DNA from: Saccharum officinarum
Lineage: Eukaryota > Streptophyta > Magnoliopsida > Poales > Poaceae
DNA length: 64,000 nucleotides
Direction: 5' to 3'
Assembly: GCA_020631735.1 (NCBI GenBank)
Contig: CM036201.1
Coordinates: 78,778,502 to 78,842,501 of the forward strand
The notes below the pieces were generated by a model. The model saw only the letters and a list, made by a program, of their open reading frames with translations. It made no database searches and had not been told where the DNA came from. Shown in pieces: positions 34,207-45,355 of the stretch; the stretch's first letter is position 1, and the number at the start of each line of letters is the position of its first letter. The position numbers and the translations under genes are program-made.

Positions 34207-34488
34207 TTTAGGTCATTGACGACGACGACTATCTTTTTGTTTGTTCCACCCGTTGACAGGTGTAATATATCCTCTTGGAGCAAAGCAAGTAATCCAATCG
34301 GCCAGATGGCGACTGCATGCCTCTAGTACGTGCAGAGTGCCACTGAGCGAGATGGTGCACACGTAGCTACCCAGTACGTACTCAGGTGTACAGAAGACGA
34401 CGATAATCTATCTCTGTGCCTGCAGTTTATCTACCTCTCTCTTTCTGTTCTTCAGAGCTGACTTCGGATGGGCGGCTAGCGGCCCATG

Positions 34489-34978
34489 TAAGGCTGGACG
34501 AAAAACTCGAAGCTCGTTAGCTCGCTCGGCTCGTGGCTAGCTCGGCTTAGCTCGGCTTGGCTCGTTATCATAACGAGCCGAGCCGAGCCAAGATTTTAGC
34601 TCGTTAGCTATAACGAGCCAACTCGAGCCAGCTCGTGAGCCGCTTGCGAGCCAAACGAACCACAATTTTAGGGAAAAGTCATCAAAACTTATATTAGTTC
34701 TGTATTACTTCATGTTTTGCCCTTTACAAATGGTTGATATGTTAGCTCATATGAATATTTGTTCGATTTAAGGCTATTGGATATATTATTTTTGCATTAT
34801 TACTATTTTCATGCTTTAGATAAATACAACTATTATAATTTATATATTTTTTATACCTGGCTCGTGAGCTTAACGAGTCAGCTCGAGCTCATAACGAGCC
34901 GAGCCGAGCTGACATTCTAGCTCGTTAAGATAACGAGCCGAGCCAGAACGAGCCGAGCTGGCTCGTTATCCAGCTTTA
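34489..34978. mobile_element. hAT-type non-autonomous element with AGCTCG/GAGCC repeats
   Basis: Inverted ends TAAGGCTGGA (34489) and TCCAGCTTTA (to 34978) are flanked by a perfect 8-bp duplication GGCCCATG (34481-34488, 34979-34986), the hAT signature. Both subterminal regions are packed with ATAACGAGCCGAGCC and its complement, as expected for multiple transposase-binding sites. It is 490 bp with no coding capacity. Confidence 0.85.
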
Positions 34979-34986
34979 GGCCCATG

Positions 34987-36590
34987 ACACCCACATTGTA
35001 TAAGGGCGAGCACGAGCACTATTTGATCCCAGATTCTAGAACCAATTAACAGACAGTTCATTTCATCACCAAACACGATTAAGAGTCTGTTTGACCCCAA
35101 TTTAAACTGCAGTAATCAGATAAAAATAATCTGAAGGTATGATCAAAACATCCTAGATTATTATAAGTTGGTTTATAATATAGGCTTTGATGTGGCTAAA
35201 TAACTATAAGTCGTTTAATTAATTATATCAGATGGTTAGAATCATCTATTGTCACCTATAAAAGGTAATAGGTGAAATGCATATTTTATTTAATTTTAAA
35301 TTTTCTATAATAGGATAAACAATGAAACTATACATATAAAGATTTTTTACATCTAACTGATGCATATATGATCTATTGAATGTGGTAAACCTTTTTATTT
35401 TTTACAATTTCTGATATGATTAGAAACTGTTGGAGGAAGCCAACAAATATGCTCCCAAGTTTTTTTAGCCACTTGAAAAATTCATCGATTTACCAATTGT
35501 TTTTTTAGAACTATTAGATGTGCTTTAAAGTAAAGGGAGTACCGTATCATTTGTAATAATATATATAATATAACCACGGATTATTGTAATCCTATAATCC
35601 ATTTTTGAGATTATAAGTCATTTGTACTCCAACTAAGAATATTACACCTGTATAATAATCTTAGGATCCAAACATGCTAGATTATTATCATAATCTACAA
35701 TTTTGCTTATTATATTGACTCACATAATCCGTCACATAATTTATATATCTCAAAAATTAAATCTATTTACGGGTTCATTGACAAACAACTACAAAGAATA
35801 ATTCTGGCTAGTCCTGGTTTTCAGGAAGTATGTCGCCGAGACGTTGGTAACTGAACTGCGAGAGAGTGTGAGTGACGCCCACATAACAGCTGCAACACGC
35901 CTGCTATGATCGCGGAAACAGCTGCAACGTACTACCCTGGAGTTTTCTCACTTTCACTGGCTGTTTGTGTGGCCGTTTTTTTTTTTTTGGCATACGTGAG
36001 TGACGGAGACGCCACAGCCGACGCACGCAACCCATGCATGCATGCAGCGGTGGGTGGGCAGGATGACTGGATGAGGATGTCATGGAGACGAGGTGATGCC
36101 AGAAATGGTGTCACGTTGGCTACACCTTGCGTAGGTACCTGCCAAATTTGCTAGTAGCTCTGGATTTCTGCCGCCTAACGCAGGGTGCTCAGATATTAGT
36201 CAGTGGGAGCCCAAAGATATAGATGGAGCAAAATGCATGAGACCCCGTGAAGACTCGTCTTTCAGTACCTAAGTTGCCCTTTGTTATTTTTCCCTTATAA
36301 TACTAATCGAACTAGCTAGTTATAATACTCTATAATTAGATTAGAAGAGTGTCCCTCTCCCTCATGAGAAATATAATTAAAAAAGATAAAAATAGAGTTA
36401 CAAAGATTTCTAGAATTAACCATTATGACGACTGTGGTGCATAGATGAACAACAAAGGTTTCCAGAATTAACCGTGACGACGATCCTCCCACTGTTACTT
36501 TGGTCCATCATTCTATTTAATCGCTTTCTTACTCGCATATTTTCTTCCCTCACATCCTACTCAGTACTCGGCGGCCACAATATATATTGG
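34987..36590. other. AT-rich intergenic DNA, no gene accepted
   Basis: Mostly AT-rich. AATCTGAAGG, TAATAATCTTAGGATCCAAAC and similar words between about 35088 and 35690 look like a worn MITE, but I could not set its ends. The 82-codon frame at 35906-36154 has a hydrophobic stretch but no promoter, homology or conserved feature that I can see. I leave it as chance. Confidence 0.35.
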
Positions 36591-36918
36591 AGCTGGCATA
36601 TCCCTCCTTCAACCTCTCACCACTAGTGCATCGACCTCCCATACTTTCCAAGTTTACTTCAACCAACGCCTCTCATAGCCATACCGCAACAGTTTAGCTA
36701 CCTCATCACGTTGACCAATCTTGATACTGGTGCTATAAATCGTACAATCGATTGGCAGGTATCGACCTTCCTTCCGATTTTGCTTCAATTCACCTATTGT
36801 AGCCACACTACAACAATTTTAGTAGGCCCATCTTCGATTGATCTTGCTACCCATGCCACAATCGTAATGGGGAAGTGCTCGTCTTCGGTCCCCTTCGTCT
36901 CCATGGACGTCTACATTC

Positions 36919-38035
36919 ATCAACAACAACAACACCCTTCTACTCTTATGGCTTGTGTCTTCCCCTTACCTTGGTTGATGTTCTCTTTTCATCTCTGCTA
37001 GCAATGGAGTTGAGAAACACATATCTCAGTGTAGATCTCATGACAAGATGCGGTAACTGACATTTTGTTTGCCAATAGGTAATTGCAGGCGCCTACGATC
37101 ATCAAAGCAACACCACAATTCAACTCTTATGGCTTGTGTCTCTTCCTTACCTTGGTGTGATTTTGTCTTTACCTTGGTGTGATTTTGTCTTTGTCATTTT
37201 TGCTAGCGCCGTTGTGCCAGCAGCCATGGGGATCTTGGAGTTGAGTGTGACGAATGCTACGATTGCATTGACCAACACATGATCTCGTGACAAGATACGG
37301 CGCAATCGACGTCTCTAGCAGGTACTTGCAGGCGCCTGCGGTCATCAAAGCACACCACGCCTTTCTACTATTATGGCTTGTATCTCCTCCTTACCTTAGT
37401 GTGAATGTGTGATTTCTCTTTGTCATCTCCGCTAGTGCCGTTACACCAGTGGCCATAGGGATCTTGGAGTTGAGCATGTGCATGCTATGATGCTTTGACC
37501 AACATAGATCTCAATGCAGATCTCATGGCAAGATACAGTAATCGACGTCTCCAACAGGTACTTGCAGGCATCTGCAGTCATCAAAGCACACCACGCTTGT
37601 ACTCTTATGGCTTGTATCTCCTCCTTACCTTAGTGTGACATTCTCTTTATCATCTGCACTAGCGCCATTACGCCAGTGGCCATAGGGATCTCGGAGTCGA
37701 GCATGTGCATACTACGATGCGTTGACCAACACAGATCTCAGTGCAAATCTCATGGCAAGATACGGTAACTGACGCCTCCAGCTGGTTACTTGCAGGCGCC
37801 TGCGGTCATCAAAGCACACCACCCTTCTACTCTTATGGCTTATATCTCCTCCTTACCTTAGTATGACGTTTTCTTTGCCATCTCCATTAGCGCCATTACG
37901 CTAGTGGCCATAGGGGATCTTGGAGTCGAGCATGTGCATGCTACGATCCGTTGACCAACACAGATCTCAGTGCAGATCTCATGGAAAGATCCGGTAACCA
38001 ATGTTTTCCTTCACCAGCAGCCCAACAGGTAGTTA
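36919..38035. repeat. Tandem array, period about 230-245 bp, about five units
   Basis: The words CATCAAAGCA...CTCTTATGGCTTGT...CCTTACCTT and GATCTTGGAGTTGAGCATGTGC recur in order, with CATCAAAGCA at 37100, 37343, 37579 and 37807 (intervals 243, 236, 228). An earlier diverged unit starts near 36919. Units differ by substitutions and small gaps. No protein frame runs through. It resembles a local minisatellite expansion, not a centromeric satellite. Confidence 0.8.
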
Positions 38036-38281
38036 CAGATCTTTTTTAATTAAGAAAGAAGGTATCCATATAGTATAGTTTTTTTTTTCTGCCAATGCCA
38101 GATTGCAACTATCCACAAGTACCATGATAGAATGAAGAAAAACTTATTGATTGCATTAGCTACATTCCTCTAAATCAAGCCTCTCACACACTCCCCTTAG
38201 ATTGAATTCAATGCACACCCTATATGCACCCCAAATCTTTCTCAAAGTTGGCCATCAAAACCACGAAATCTTCTTCCAATA

Positions 38282-38304
38282 CCACACACACACACACACA
38301 CACT
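38282..38304. repeat. (AC)n microsatellite
   Basis: A run of about eleven AC dinucleotides, likely length-variable. Confidence 0.9.
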
Positions 38305-38593
38305 ATAGACTATAGCTAGAGTATTTAGGAAGGCTAGTAAATTCGTGATTATTAATTACAAAAAAATCGACCACATGGCATGGTAGATTGTTCTGATCCA
38401 GTGTGCTTAGGGCGCAGGCCGTGCTAAACGCTCGCCCATCAGCCTCTGCCTCTCATCATCCTACCCACAGCCCCGGCCAGTCCATGGCGTGTATATATAG
38501 ATATCCATCCACACAACCCTTGGACACACAGCTCATACATACACCAACCACCACCGCCCGCCTCCTCTCCCTCTCCGAGACGAGGTGACGACG

Positions 38594-39287
38594 ATGTCGT
38601 CTGCCTCCGCACAACCACGCCATCATCCTTGCTCGGATCGATCAGGTGCGTAATGGAATGCATGCGCTGCGTGCTCTCTTCTCTCCTTGTGTTGTCATCG
38701 TTCGTGTCGCGTCGTCGTTCTTCCATGCATGGCATGGGGCGATTCCTTGTCTTGGAGCTGATGAAATGTTGTTGCATGTGCTGTTATTAGCGGCGCGCAT
38801 GGATCGGCAGCAGGAGGGCGACAGGAAGCGCGCGCGGCAGGGGGAGGAGTCTGCAGCGGCGGCGACGGGGAGGCGACGGAAGCAGCAGCGGGTGGCAGAC
38901 GCGGTGGCGGAGGTGGCCTTCGAGGAGATGGCGCCGGCAGCGGCCGTGGCTCAGGCACCCGCTCCGGCAGCCGGCGGCGGCGAGGCCGGGCCCGGGGCGG
39001 CGTGGCAGCGGCCCGAGGGGGTGTTCGATTTCCCATGGCAGAAGTGCCGTGGCGGGCTCGGTGTGGCGAGCGGCGGCGGCGGGTGGGAGCTCCGGGACGT
39101 GTTCTTCCGCTCGCTCGTGGACGGGCGCGCCGCGGCGATCGGGGTGCCCGGCGACCGCCTCTCCGCGCCGCCCAGCAAGTGGACCCTGTTCGACGATGTG
39201 GACGCATGGCTAGCAATGGCCGGCGACGGCGACGTGGACCCGCTCTGGCGGTCGGTGCTGGAGGCGGGGCCCAGGCCCGCCGCGTGA
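38594..39287 (+). CDS. Grass-type nuclear protein of unknown function
   Basis: A TATA box (TATATATA, 38492-38499) lies 100 bases before ATG 38594. Exon 1 38594-38645 (MSSASAQPRHHPCSDRS) joins exon 2 38791-39287 in phase, through GT at 38646 and TTATTAG ending 38790. This gives 182 residues. A start at 38799 inside exon 2 (MDRQQEGDRKRARQ, 162 residues) is the alternative. Residues about 25-55 are strongly basic (RKRAR, GRRRKQQR), a bipartite-like nuclear signal. An Ala/Pro-rich linker and a compact C-terminal part follow: GVFDFPWQKCRGGLG, WELRDVFFRSLVDG, WTLFDDVDAWLA. I recall similar C-terminal blocks in uncharacterised grass proteins but no known function. The frame is intact and GC-rich at third positions, as in many living grass genes. 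Confidence 0.65.
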
Positions 39288-39299
39288 CGACGTACACCA

Positions 39300-40440
39300 G
39301 CCAACGTTCCCATCGAGTCGACCGCCAGATGCCCCGGGGCCCTACCTGGCGGCCGCGTCAGCAGCGGTGCGCGCTGGCATCAAGGATGATCTATCTCTAT
39401 CAGTCTATCTATACTAGGAAAGGAAAGAAGGGATTTGAAGGAGACGAATTCCAATTTCAAATTTCATAGTTTGCTAGGGTTGCATTAATTGGGTCTCTTA
39501 AGTAGCTAGGTCGTCGCGAGTGTTATATGCTTTGTTCCTTTTCGTCTTCAAAAACTGTCGTCAGGTTTAATTTAGCTTACAGGTCTGGATCATATCATAG
39601 GGCAAAAAGACTTTGAGCATGCATGTTCGTGTGTGTGTGTGATGACGAGTTATTGATGAAGAAACTTGGATGAAGTTAAAGAATGTCGTTCCAATACATG
39701 CTTCACTTACTATTTTTTCCCCGACTACACAGGACAACTCAGTCACAACATAAACACTCACCCCTACCAACGCACACAAACCTTATTCCTAGGAGCATAT
39801 TCGAAAACTGGGCCGGCAAATCCTTGAGACAGGCGTTTCGCTATCGACGGGAACATCGCCTACTACTCAAAGCACAACGTCGTTAAATCGTTGTGGAATA
39901 TTTGCCAATACTGACGCTCTTGTAACAACTAGGCTACAGACCCGTTCGCATAACAACTCGTACATAAAGAATCGGTTTGTGTGTGATGATGACAACCTGT
40001 CATTAATTTTTTTTTTCTGAATCACAGTACATCTGTCAATGTCATTTAGTTTTTTTCCTGAATCACAGTACATCTGTCAATGGGTTTTCAAAGACTACTA
40101 GATCACATTCATATCCAGGGAAGGAAATAAATTTAAATGCATCATGAGTAAATTGGTTAGCGTGATAGTGATGCATGCACTTGACTTGTTGAACTAGCCA
40201 TGGGTTGGCAGAGGCTGGCACTAACCGTATATCCAGTTCAGTGAAACAAACTGTTCTATTCGGGAACTTTGTTTCTTGTTTGTTTGTGCTTGAGATATAT
40301 ATGCGTGCGGCGTGCTGTTTGATGTTGATGAGATAGATATATATTAAGCAAAGTTTATGCCGCAGGTTCATATGATCGACAACTGAAACCTCGCTATTTT
40401 ACTTGGCTATATGCATATGTATATATAAACTATAGGAATA
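39300..40440. other. Intergenic stretch, no gene seen
   Basis: Probably holds the 3' untranslated region of the preceding gene, then AT-rich DNA. A short tandem duplication (CTGAATCACAGTACATCTGTCAATG, about 25 bases, at about 40017 and 40057) is the only structure noted, plus a short GT run near 39631. Confidence 0.4.
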
Positions 40441-40445
40441 TAGTA

Positions 40446-40688
40446 TTTTTTTCGTGATCGGGGATATAGCCTGTTTTTCATTAAGATGAGTGAATTACAA
40501 GTCAGCTATGAGAGAACCCTTATAACACAAATTATAAACCACTAAGATAGCAGTGAGTAACCTGGGATAAACATAGGAACAATAAAAGATACAAAGAGAG
40601 AGCGACTGTCTTCAACACCCTAGACCTGCCCCTGTGTCTGCGATAAAAACAAGAACGCAATGGTTTCCTACGCAAAAGACTGAGCCGT
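40446..40688 (-). mobile_element. 3' end of a minus-strand retroposon
   Basis: On the minus strand the sequence runs ...CTTAATGAAAAACAGGCTAT ATCCCCGATCACG followed by seven or more A (T-run on plus from 40446). This looks like the polyadenylated end of a LINE-type element. The hairpin array to the right may be part of the same element. No target duplication found. Confidence 0.4.
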
Positions 40689-41276
40689 GGTGGCAAAGTA
40701 TCCACCCAGAGAACGGCGACAAAGCATCCGCCAACGAACCGAGCGACCACGGCGGCAAAGCATCCGCCAAGAAACGGGTCAGCACACTCTCGGCAGCAAA
40801 GCATCTACCAGAGAGGGGGCCAAAAAGCCAATGGCGGCAAAGCACCCGCCAGGGATCCACAGACGACTAAGCATCCGTCAGGGAAGAAAGACACCCCCTA
40901 CGGCAAAGCATCCGTAGCGGGGAGCAGCCAAGATACTCTCAGCAGCAAAGTATCTATCAAAGGGCTTGTTCAGTTGCAAAATTTTTTGCAAAATGACCCT
41001 GTAGCACGTTTCGTTGTTATTTGACAATTAGTGTCCAATCATGGTCTAATTAGGCTTAAAAGATTCGTCTCGTCCATTTCGTCTAAACTGTATAATTAGT
41101 TTTATTTTTTATCTATATTTAATGCTTCATGCATGTGTTTAAAGATTCGATGTGACGGGGAATCTGAAAATTTTTGCAAAATTTTCTGGAAACTAAACCG
41201 GCCAAAGAGGGGCCAACAACAACGACGGCGAAGCATCCGTCGACAAAGAAAGCGCTAGCAGCAAAGCATCTGCTAG
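40689..41276. repeat. Array of about ten short hairpins with a shared loop
   Basis: Each unit is arm-CAAAGCAT-arm, with arms complementary to each other but differing between units: GGTGG/CCACC (40689), GGCGG/CCGCC (40751), TGGCGG/CCGCCA (40832), CTACGG/CCGTAG (40898), CGACGG/CCGTCG (41223), CTAGCAG/CTGCTAG (41255). Shorter or mismatched arms occur at 40715, 40787 (CTCTC-GGCAG with CTACC-A-GAGAG), 40862 and 40941. Unit spacing is irregular, 20-40 bases. A MITE at 40962-41203 splits the eighth from the ninth unit. Both strands encode short low-complexity peptides (RQSIRQ or ADALPP types) which I take as by-products. Confidence 0.8.
40962..41203. mobile_element. Tourist-like MITE inserted in the hairpin array
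   Basis: Ends GGGCTTGTTCAGTTGCAAAA and TTTTCTGGAAACTAAACCGGCC; the interior has TTAGGCTTAAAAGATTCGTC and ATGCTTCATGCATGTGTTTAAAGATTCGATGTGA shared with 11889-12129. An AAA on each side may be the 3-bp duplication. Confidence 0.75.
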
Positions 41277-41289
41277 TAACAATGCCGGC

Positions 41290-42640
41290 AAGGTCAAATA
41301 CAACGAAACAAACCATTGCGGTAGAACATAAACATACACAGGCACAGCTAGGAACTTGGAGCACGCCGCGCGGCAGGAACCACGGACGTCGCGACGACCA
41401 AACGGGGGTAAGTATAATGCTTCAAGCTTCATGTGTTGCACGCAAAGGCAAGGTGGATGCATGCAAATGTATGCCAAAACCAGTTTCCGGACTCCGGTAA
41501 CTGTCGAGTCGTATCTTTTTAAGCATAATTTGCTCAAAACTGATGCGGATCATCGCTAAACTGCTAACAACACACAAACACAATGGCTGGCAGGCCGGTG
41601 TGGAAGGAGAACGACTTCGACTTTATATTATCGTCGTCATTGTCATGCAGGTCTCGAGGAGACGATCCAAAAGGTTGCCCTCGAGAATCACGCATGCCAT
41701 TTCCGCCAACTGAAACCGCGAGAAAGGCATGCTGATGCAATGCACTTCCGTACGTGCGGCGCTTAGCCTGCACGGTGCACGCACCGGCTACAGCCATGCT
41801 TACGAATCGGACGGCGGTCGTGCTTCGTGCTTGTGGGACGGATGCAACGCTCCTCCCCTGCGTCCGGGCACGGCATGCCGGTCATGAAAAAAAAAGCTAC
41901 CAACCACTTAGAAAAATCTTGTGCTCGTTGACTTGTCCAGGGATGCCGTTTAGATCACGTAACTTTGAAAATGTATTTCTAGATCTTTGAACTTGTTAAG
42001 TGGTGCATCGTACTTTCATAAACTTGTTAAATGATGCACCGCAGGTCTATCTTTAGACCACACCAACAGGGTACGTTTGGTTCTTGTATGGACGGAGCTA
42101 GGCTCATATCCTAGAGCCAGGCTACCTAGGGCCAGGCCTAGCACATGTAGATTGCTACCGAGTCATTTTAGCCTAGCTATATGGAGCTGTCGTTTGGTTA
42201 CCTGTATATGGCCGCGTCCACATCTCTCTATTTCACGCGCCGTGTGCTGCTCCATCACTCGCTCACGCCACGTGAGCTAGGCACGGTAAAAACGGTCGAT
42301 TGTCACGTTTCCTTGGAGCCTAGCTGGGTGGGGGTGGGTGGAGGAGGGTTTGCACATCCGCAGCAGCCAGCCTGGCTTGATGAAAAAGGCAACCAAATTG
42401 GCACTGCTTGCCCCTATTATGAACCAGGCAACAAAACGGTCCGCCACAACTATGAATAGCATTTAAGGAGCAGGAAGGAACAAAGATTCGGGCGTCTTTG
42501 TTGTAACGGGCAGTCTACGGGACCACACTTATCCGACAATGCCATAAGGAAAATCTGGAACTAAATAAAAGTTGTCGATATCAGAAAAAATACGGAGATA
42601 TTAGAATATCCTTACCCATGGTAAGGATGTCGTGCTTGAT
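41290..42640. other. Intergenic stretch, one possible small transposon
   Basis: No gene seen. From about 42068 (GGGTACGTTTGGTTC) to about 42436 (GAACCAGGCAACAAAACGG) imperfect inverted ends of the CGTTTGGTT type suggest a worn MITE of about 370 bp. The remaining open frames are short and without features. Confidence 0.35.
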
Positions 42641-43948
42641 TCTATCGGAAACAAAAACCATCAATGCTCATCTCATCTCCTTCCCTACCTACCCCAACCC
42701 CAGAGGCGAGGGGCTAGACTAAATAGTGACACGACAACATTGACTTTGGAGTGGAGGAGAAATCCACAAAAAAGATTCTTTCCTAGCTACCTAGGACACA
42801 ACTTGCAAACCTAAAGACTAGGAAGGACTTGGAATAATAGATCTAAGAACCCAGAACACAATGCTCCTCCTTAAATTCCTTGATAAATTCTATAACCATG
42901 TGGACATCCCTTCAGCGACGCTGACCTAGAATAACCTCTGCAGATCCAACACCTCACCACTTAGGCAAGGAATCCCACGGGGGTACTTCTAGTGGAAAGA
43001 GATCCTCAAGCCCATAGTTGACTTTAGAAAGTTAGCAATGTGTTCTCCAAGTAAAGGCGACACATCCCTATTCTAGGAAGACCTGTGGCCTATCAATACT
43101 CTCTAGGAGTGCTTCCCACAACTCTTCTCATCTGCAAAGAAGCTGAACTGCTCAGGCAGATACTTCTTGGATAACACAACTAGCCCAATTTTCAGCCTCC
43201 CTTTGTCAGCTCAAGCTTCTTAGCAACTCAATGATCTCCTTTACCTAATCCAAGAGAGAATTTGGGACCCCATGGTTCATGGCAAGTGGCAATACATTTG
43301 GGGAACCAACACCTTCAGACCAACAAAGCATACACTCGGTTGTTAGGGATTCAACAAATTTCTCCACTCTTCAAATGGAAGTGATCAGCTAGCAAATTTG
43401 GGCAAACATAAGTTCTTCGTTTGGCTCCTCCTTAGAGACAAACCAAACACTATAAACCTTTTAAGGAGGAAAAATAGACATCTTGATTATTACATTTGTG
43501 TGTGTTTGCAACGGTGGCTCAGAGGATACAGTCATGCATCTCTTTTTTGAGTGCCCTTGTATCCAAGCATGCTGGATCTCTGTGTCGATCATTTGGAATC
43601 TGACTCTACAGGCCCTAGACATGATCCTTGATGCAATAAACCTTTTTGAGAGCGCGATATTTAGAGAAGTGGTCATAACAGACTGTTGGGTCATCTGGAA
43701 AACCAGAAATAACATCATATCATTTTTGACAATGCAAGCCCCTCGATGACAAGATGGAAACCCATTTCAAGGAGGACCTAGCCCTGGTGTGCATCAAGCC
43801 ATCCAGGCTAAGCAGAAGATCAAGGGCCCACTCAATTTGTGGCTAGAGAATTACTCTTAATGTACTCTCTCTCTCTCTCTCCCTCCTTAGGCTTGTGTCC
43901 TCTGTGTAAATACTCTTTGTCTGCATATATTAATAAAAAAGAGAAAAA
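42640..43948 (+). mobile_element. 5'-truncated, decayed LINE (C-terminal ORF2 remnant)
   Basis: Read across broken frames the plus strand gives the LINE C-terminal region after the reverse transcriptase: LGIIDLRTQNTMLLLKFLDKF, ERIWDPMVHGKWQYIWGTNT, HKFFVWLLLRDKPNTINLL. These are followed by a zinc-binding segment (YICVCNGGSEDTVMHLFFEC, C-X7-10 style spacing) and VITDCWVIWKTRNNIISF. This is the zf-RVT region typical of plant L1-type LINEs. Multiple stops and shifts; no reverse transcriptase core remains. The end at about 43930-43948 is A-rich (AATAAAAAAGAGAAAA). A CT microsatellite lies at 43866-43883. Confidence 0.75.
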
Positions 43949-43997
43949 TAGGTACGGACCTTCCCTGCTGCCCCCTCAAAAAAATCATGGACTGGGG

Positions 43998-44110
43998 CAG
44001 TTCCTAGTGAGCACTTGTTCACGAAAAGCCATGGCACAACGGTGGTGAAAGTGGAAGTGTCGCTCCTAGGACATTCCGCTGGCACTGCTCTTCGTCTCGG
44101 TGTTCAAGGT
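43998..44110 (+). pseudogene. Diverged copy of a small gene fragment
   Basis: GAGCACTTGTTCACG...CATGGCACAACGGTGG...GTGGAAGTGTCGC...CTCTTCGTCTCGGTGTTC aligns along its length with 44728-44835 (GAGCACCGGTCCACG...CATGGCGCGGCTGTGG...GTGGAAGCGTCGG...CTCCTCGTCTCGGTGCTC). A stop codon interrupts the homologous frame here, so this copy is dead. Confidence 0.45.
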
Positions 44111-44733
44111 GCTCCTCGGATAATATGGCTAAGTCCACTCCCTAAGGAGCGATATACTGTTATCACCTATTGGCTGTTCACTAACGATCTAATCACCACG
44201 ATTAGTATCATAATTATAATTATGCATCTATCCCTAAATATTTTAAAATATATCAAAATTTAGTCCAAATGTTTGATTTTAAAATAGAGGTAAATCCACA
44301 TTGTTATACTTGTCTTTTGTAGCTGAATTGGTACTATTTAATACTGTAACATCATAGGGACAAACTAAGGCCAGCTTTGGAACGAACGCGGGAATTTCGT
44401 AGGAATCATATTGGAATTTTATAGGTATTAATTTATTTTTACATGAAAAATACAGGAAACATAAAAAAGATCCTTAAAGGGGCATAAGTCTTCGTCTGAA
44501 AACATAGAGGTAAATTGATAAAATTAAAAAAAGCAAAACACCATTGATCTTTATAGCAAATACAATTAAAGACAAAAGTTCCTTAAAAATTCTTATAAAC
44601 CAAACTCAGTGATCCATACACTGGGCCCATTCTAGTCACACGTGGAAGGGCGGAAGGCTCTCTCTCCATCTGAGCACGGAAAGGCATCCGGAGGTGGCGG
44701 ATTGCACCGCGTCGCGTGGGACGTCCCTGGCGA

Positions 44734-44951
44734 GCACCGGTCCACGGGCCATGGCGTCGGCCATGGCGCGGCTGTGGCCGAGGTGGAAGCGTCGGCCACA
44801 GGACGCGGTGCTGGCGCAGCTCCTCGTCTCGGTGCTCGCACCCCTCGCTCTCTACAGCAGCGCGCCCAGATTTCCCCCTTCTTCAGTCCCAATTGTATGG
44901 TCTCCTTCATCCGCCTCCTCTCTGCGCGTCCTCGATGAAAATGCTCTATGA
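44734..44951 (+). CDS. Possible small gene or gene fragment, unknown
   Basis: From the ATG near 44751 the frame reads MASAMARLWPRWKRRPQDAV, LAQLLVSVLAPLALYSSAPR and ends at 44951 after DENAL. It has a basic N terminus followed by a hydrophobic stretch, like a short membrane or organelle-targeted protein. A diverged relative lies 0.7 kb upstream. I do not recognise it; no TATA box or introns were identified. It could be the first exon of a gene whose remainder is lost. Confidence 0.25.
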
Positions 44952-45026
44952 TCTCGGTGCTCGCAGTGACCGTGCGAGGCACATTTCGACGGTGATCCAT
45001 ACAATCTGGTAACATCACCACCTGTT

Positions 45027-45355
45027 CCAGACAGGCCTTTCCTCCCTTAAAATTTTTTACCCCGTTACATCGAATGTTTGACACATGCATAGAGTATTAA
45101 ATGTAGACGAAAAAATAACTAGTTACACAGATTGCGATAGATTTGTGAGACTAATTTTTCAAGCCTAATTAATCCATGATTTGACAATGTCATGCTACAG
45201 TAAACATGTGCTAATGACGGATTAATTGGACTTAATAAATTCGTCTCGTGGTTTTCAGGCGAGTTCCGAATACCCCTTTCAACATCCCATAAAACATCCG
45301 ATGTGACACTCCAAAATTTTTCGACCCAGTACTAAACACCCCTAACTGGACCTTA
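45027..45355. mobile_element. Tourist-like MITE, imperfect
   Basis: The interior carries the common words AGCCTAATTAATCCATGAT, CATGCTACAGTAAAC and ACTTAATAAATTCGTCTCG. Right end near AAACACCCCTAACTGGACC; left end near CAGGCCTTTCCTCCC is uncertain. Confidence 0.45.

Noticed and set aside
35906..36154. 82-codon frame with hydrophobic stretch as a secreted protein gene
   Set aside because: No TATA box, no conserved feature, and a T-run accounts for the hydrophobic segment.
40532..40917. Repetitive proteins encoded by the hairpin array (RQSIRQ or ADALPP repeats)
   Set aside because: Both strands and several frames give similar repeat peptides because the units are palindromic; no start context or domain supports translation.
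44632..45090. 152-codon minus-strand frame opposite the small gene fragment
   Set aside because: Shadow of GC-rich plus-strand sequence; no domain and no splice or promoter signal.
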